A DNA stretch of 64,000 nt, from assembly GCA_002361235.1 (NCBI GenBank), contig DESI01000005.1:1-64000 (forward strand), in the 5' to 3' direction. The translations under genes and the position numbers were made by a program. The notes under the pieces were generated by a model, which was not told the origin of the DNA, ran no database searches, and saw only the letters and a program-made list of their open reading frames with translations. Source of the DNA: Porphyromonadaceae bacterium UBA3318 (GTDB taxonomy: Bacteria > Bacteroidota > Bacteroidia > Bacteroidales > Muribaculaceae). This document shows, one piece after another, positions 60,777 through 64,000 of this stretch. How positions within the stretch are numbered: position 1 is the first letter of the stretch; each line of letters opens with the position of its first letter.

Positions 60777-60810
60777 CCGGCCCCGCCCTCACAGGACGGG
60801 GCCGGTTTTA
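60777..60810 (+). terminator. terminator of the carboxyltransferase gene
   Basis: CCGGCCCCG (60777-60785) pairs perfectly with CGGGGCCGG (60797-60805), then TTTTATT. Confidence 0.95.
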
Positions 60811-60900
60811 TTCGGGATCCTCGGGATTCTCGATTAATCGGGATTATCCCGATTAATCCGGATTTATCACGATTATCCCGATAAATCCCGATAAATCCGC
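60811..60900 (+). repeat. palindromic CGGGAT/GATTAATC array upstream of rpmE2
   Basis: Multiple copies of CGGGATT, ATCCCGAT and GATTAATC/GATAAATC in about 90 bp. The core is a perfect 27-bp palindrome: GATTAATCGGGAT (60832-60844), T, ATCCCGATTAATC (60846-60858). It lies between the carboxyltransferase terminator and the rpmE2 promoter, so it is noncoding. Confidence 0.85.
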
Positions 60901-60905
60901 CGTTA

Positions 60906-60937
60906 TTTGCACGGTTTCAAAAAAATTTGTAACTTTG
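60906..60937 (+). promoter_or_regulatory. promoter of rpmE2
   Basis: TTTG (60906-60909), 20-nt spacer, TAACTTTG (60930-60937), consensus; leader about 60 nt. Confidence 0.8.
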
Positions 60938-61003
60938 CAGGCCAATTAGTGGGATCGCGACCTGCTAAACCAACTTTTAAACATTAAGTACGTACAAACT
61001 GAA

Positions 61004-61258
61004 ATGAAAAAAGATCTTCATCCCAAGGAGTACCGCGAGGTATGTTTCAAGGACATGTCGAACGACGAGACGTTCATCACACGTTCCACTGTTGCTTCGC
61101 GCGAAACAATAGAAATTGACGGCAAGGAGTATCCTCTTGTAAAGCTTGAGATCACCAGCTCCTCGCACCCCTTCTTCACGGGCAAGCAGAAGCTGGTCGA
61201 CACCGCCGGCCGCGTGGACAAGTTCCGCAGCCGTTACGGCAACCGCTCCAAGAAGTAA
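61004..61258 (+). CDS. rpmE2: 50S ribosomal protein L31 type B
   Basis: 84 residues. [13 protein letters not shown] near the start, [10 protein letters not shown] in the middle and D-K-F-R-S-R-Y-G at the end identify L31. The zinc-binding C-x-x-C pairs of type A are absent, so this is the zinc-independent type B. Monocistronic: it is bounded by its own promoter and by the terminator at 61281. Confidence 0.97.
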   Translation: MKKDLHPKEYREVCFKDMSNDETFITRSTVASRETIEIDGKEYPLVKLEITSSSHPFFTGKQKLVDTAGRVDKFRSRYGNRSKK

Positions 61259-61280
61259 TTCTTCGTCATCACCGACCCAA

Positions 61281-61320
61281 AGAGGGCATGTCGGAATCCG
61301 TTCCGCCATGCCCTCTTATT
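61281..61320 (+). terminator. terminator of rpmE2
   Basis: AGAGGGCATG (61281-61290) pairs with CATGCCCTCT (61307-61316), extended by TCGGAA/TTCCGC, then TATTTCTTT. Confidence 0.92.
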
Positions 61321-61331
61321 TCTTTCATATT

Positions 61332-61363
61332 TGCAGGGGTGGGAAAAAATTGGTAATTTTGCA
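61332..61363 (+). promoter_or_regulatory. promoter of def
   Basis: TTTG (61332-61335), 20-nt spacer, TAATTTTG (61356-61363), consensus; leader about 80 nt. Confidence 0.78.
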
Positions 61364-61448
61364 TTTTAAAATTAGAGCAACGTGCAACGAAGGCGGTTAA
61401 CTCACTTGACAATAACGGTAGCCGGCTTCAATAAAACAGACTTTCACG

Positions 61449-62003
61449 ATGGTATTACCAGTATATGTATACGGACACCCCGTATTGCGCCGGGAGGCTG
61501 AGGATATCGAGCCAGATTACCCTGAATTACAGAAACTTGTAAAAGACATGTTCGACACGATGTATGCCGCCGGAGGCATCGGTCTTGCCGCGCCGCAGAT
61601 TGGCCTCGGCATCGCCGTCATCGTCATCGACGGGTCCGTGCTCGCTTCTGAATTCCCCGAATGCGCCGACTCGAAGATGGTGCTGATCAATCCGCAGCTG
61701 GAGATTATCGAGGACCAGGCTCCCGTGTCCCGCAGCGAGGGGTGCCTGTCACTGCCCGGCCTTTCCGAGAACGTGAAACGTGTGGAGCACGTATCGCTCG
61801 AATGGGTCGACGAGAATTTCAAGCCCCACAAGCAGGAATTCTCCGGATTCCTGGCCCGTATCATCCAGCATGAATACGACCATCTGCTCGGAGAAGTGTT
61901 CACCGACCATATCGCACCTATCCGCAAGCAGATGATACGCTCCAAGCTCAATGCCTTCGAACGCGGCAAAGTGAAGTGCGACTACCGTACCGTAACCAAA
62001 TAA
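61449..62003 (+). CDS. def: peptide deformylase
   Basis: 184 residues. It removes the formyl group from nascent proteins. The three motifs are clear: G-I-G-L-A-A-P-Q-I-G (about 40), E-G-C-L-S-L-P-G (Cys metal ligand, about 100), and H-E-Y-D-H-L-L-G (HExxH, about 141). Length is typical. It precedes ettA, from which it is separated by the first of two inverted intergenic elements. Confidence 0.97.
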   Translation: MVLPVYVYGHPVLRREAEDIEPDYPELQKLVKDMFDTMYAAGGIGLAAPQIGLGIAVIVIDGSVLASEFPECADSKMVLINPQLEIIEDQAPVSRSEGCLSLPGLSENVKRVEHVSLEWVDENFKPHKQEFSGFLARIIQHEYDHLLGEVFTDHIAPIRKQMIRSKLNAFERGKVKCDYRTVTK

Positions 62004-62008
62004 TATGC

Positions 62009-62111
62009 AGTTGAAAAAGTTGAAAAAGTTTATATAGTTAAGATAAATGTAACGACATCCCGATAAACACACTATTCTCTTAACTTTTTAAACTTTATAA
62101 ACTTCATAAAC
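62009..62111 (+). repeat. ettA-flanking intergenic element, left copy
   Basis: Left half GTTGAAAAAGTT repeats and TTAAGATAAATGT; right half begins CACTATTCTCTTAACTTTTT (62070-62089) and continues with AAACTT units. The halves are partly complementary, so the RNA can fold. The inverse of this element occurs at 63810-63908, on the other side of ettA. Confidence 0.85.
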
Positions 62112-62118
62112 TAACCTT

Positions 62119-63804
<1,686 letters not shown>

Positions 63805-63809
63805 AACCA

Positions 63810-63908
63810 AAGTTGAAAAGGTTATAAAGTTGAAAAAGTTAAGAGAATAGTGCAGTCTTCCGAATCTCAACACATTTATCTTGACTTTTTAAACTTTTTC
63901 AACTTTCC
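63810..63908 (+). repeat. ettA-flanking intergenic element, right copy (inverted)
   Basis: Contains AAAAAGTTAAGAGAATAGTG (63833-63852), the exact complement of 62070-62089, and ACATTTATCTTGACTTTTTA (63872-63891), which matches the complement of the left copy's left half with few changes. The central about 20 bp differ. Confidence 0.85.
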
Positions 63909-63935
63909 AAACTACAACAAACTATAAACTGTAAC

Positions 63936-64000
63936 ATGGATTGGTTATTAGAGCTTTTTAAACCAAACAACCTCTCCCTGCCGAGTACCATCATACTCTA
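63936..64000 (+). CDS. start of a transporter-like gene (cut by window edge)
   Basis: 21 codons are visible: M-D-W-L-L-E-L-F-K-P-N-N-L-S-L-P-S-T-I-I-L. The opening is reminiscent of AspT/YidE-type transporters, which begin with a short amphipathic segment before the first membrane helix, but too little is present for a firm call. Confidence 0.4.
   Translation, partial: MDWLLELFKPNNLSLPSTIIL

Noticed and set aside
62009..62111. CRISPR-like array in the GTTGAAAAAGTT repeats
   Set aside because: Units are short, adjacent and imperfect with no spacers of constant length, and no cas genes are nearby.

Overview
The window reads as a chromosomal segment of a Bacteroidales bacterium, probably Muribaculaceae/Bacteroidaceae-like. 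Three things point there: many promoters of the Bacteroidetes type (TTTG, 19-20 nt, TAnnTTTG); family-typical loci (tig-clpP-clpX, a Nudix-type AraR arabinose operon, DUF1015, class II NrdJ, an OstA/SurA/MutL cluster, a DPE2-like MalQ with CBM20 domains); and secreted proteins ending in a short Y-x-L-x-G-x-R tail. Most of the DNA is fairly GC-rich and densely coding. No phage, insertion sequence, CRISPR array or rRNA operon was seen. One partial tRNA-Ser lies at the left edge.

Layout. 0-6 kb: tRNA-Ser (-), uridine phosphorylase (+), then a five-gene minus operon (DUF1015, Ntn hydrolase, YcxB-like protein, thioesterase, dprA). 6-16 kb: CotH-like protein, an unlisted-by-length rubredoxin (52 aa), a DMT exporter, an AraC regulator, a small membrane protein, nrdJ and malQ. 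16-23 kb: surface and secreted proteins, including a visibly AT-rich island (about 18.4-23.05 kb) with a C10 cysteine protease, a small secreted partner, a BACON-like lipoprotein and a divergent membrane-anchored TPR/HTH regulator. 23-30 kb: PAS protein, mutL, and an envelope biogenesis operon (two parvulin-type proteins and OstA/LptA-like). 30-37.4 kb: a complete L-arabinose operon in the order galM, Na+ symporter, araR (Nudix), araD, araA, araB, with a candidate operator upstream. 37.5-45.6 kb: parvulin foldase, recQ, clpX, clpP, tig. 45.7-53 kb: M18 aminopeptidase, the yicC-gmk-nadD-DUF5063 operon, a TraB/GumN protein, and an ABC transporter with a GntR regulator. 53-64 kb (plus strand): phosphoglucomutase, flavin reductase, PBP1A, a biotin-dependent carboxyltransferase with two biotin domains, rpmE2, def, ettA and the start of a transporter gene.

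The points most worth a second look are: the AT-rich protease island with its divergent one-component membrane regulator; the duplicated biotinyl domain of the decarboxylase/carboxylase subunit; two ~100-bp intergenic elements in inverted orientation flanking ettA; a palindromic GATTAATC/CGGGAT array before rpmE2; and a five-copy 14-bp pyrimidine repeat after uridine phosphorylase. All functional assignments come from reading motifs by eye; no database search was run.
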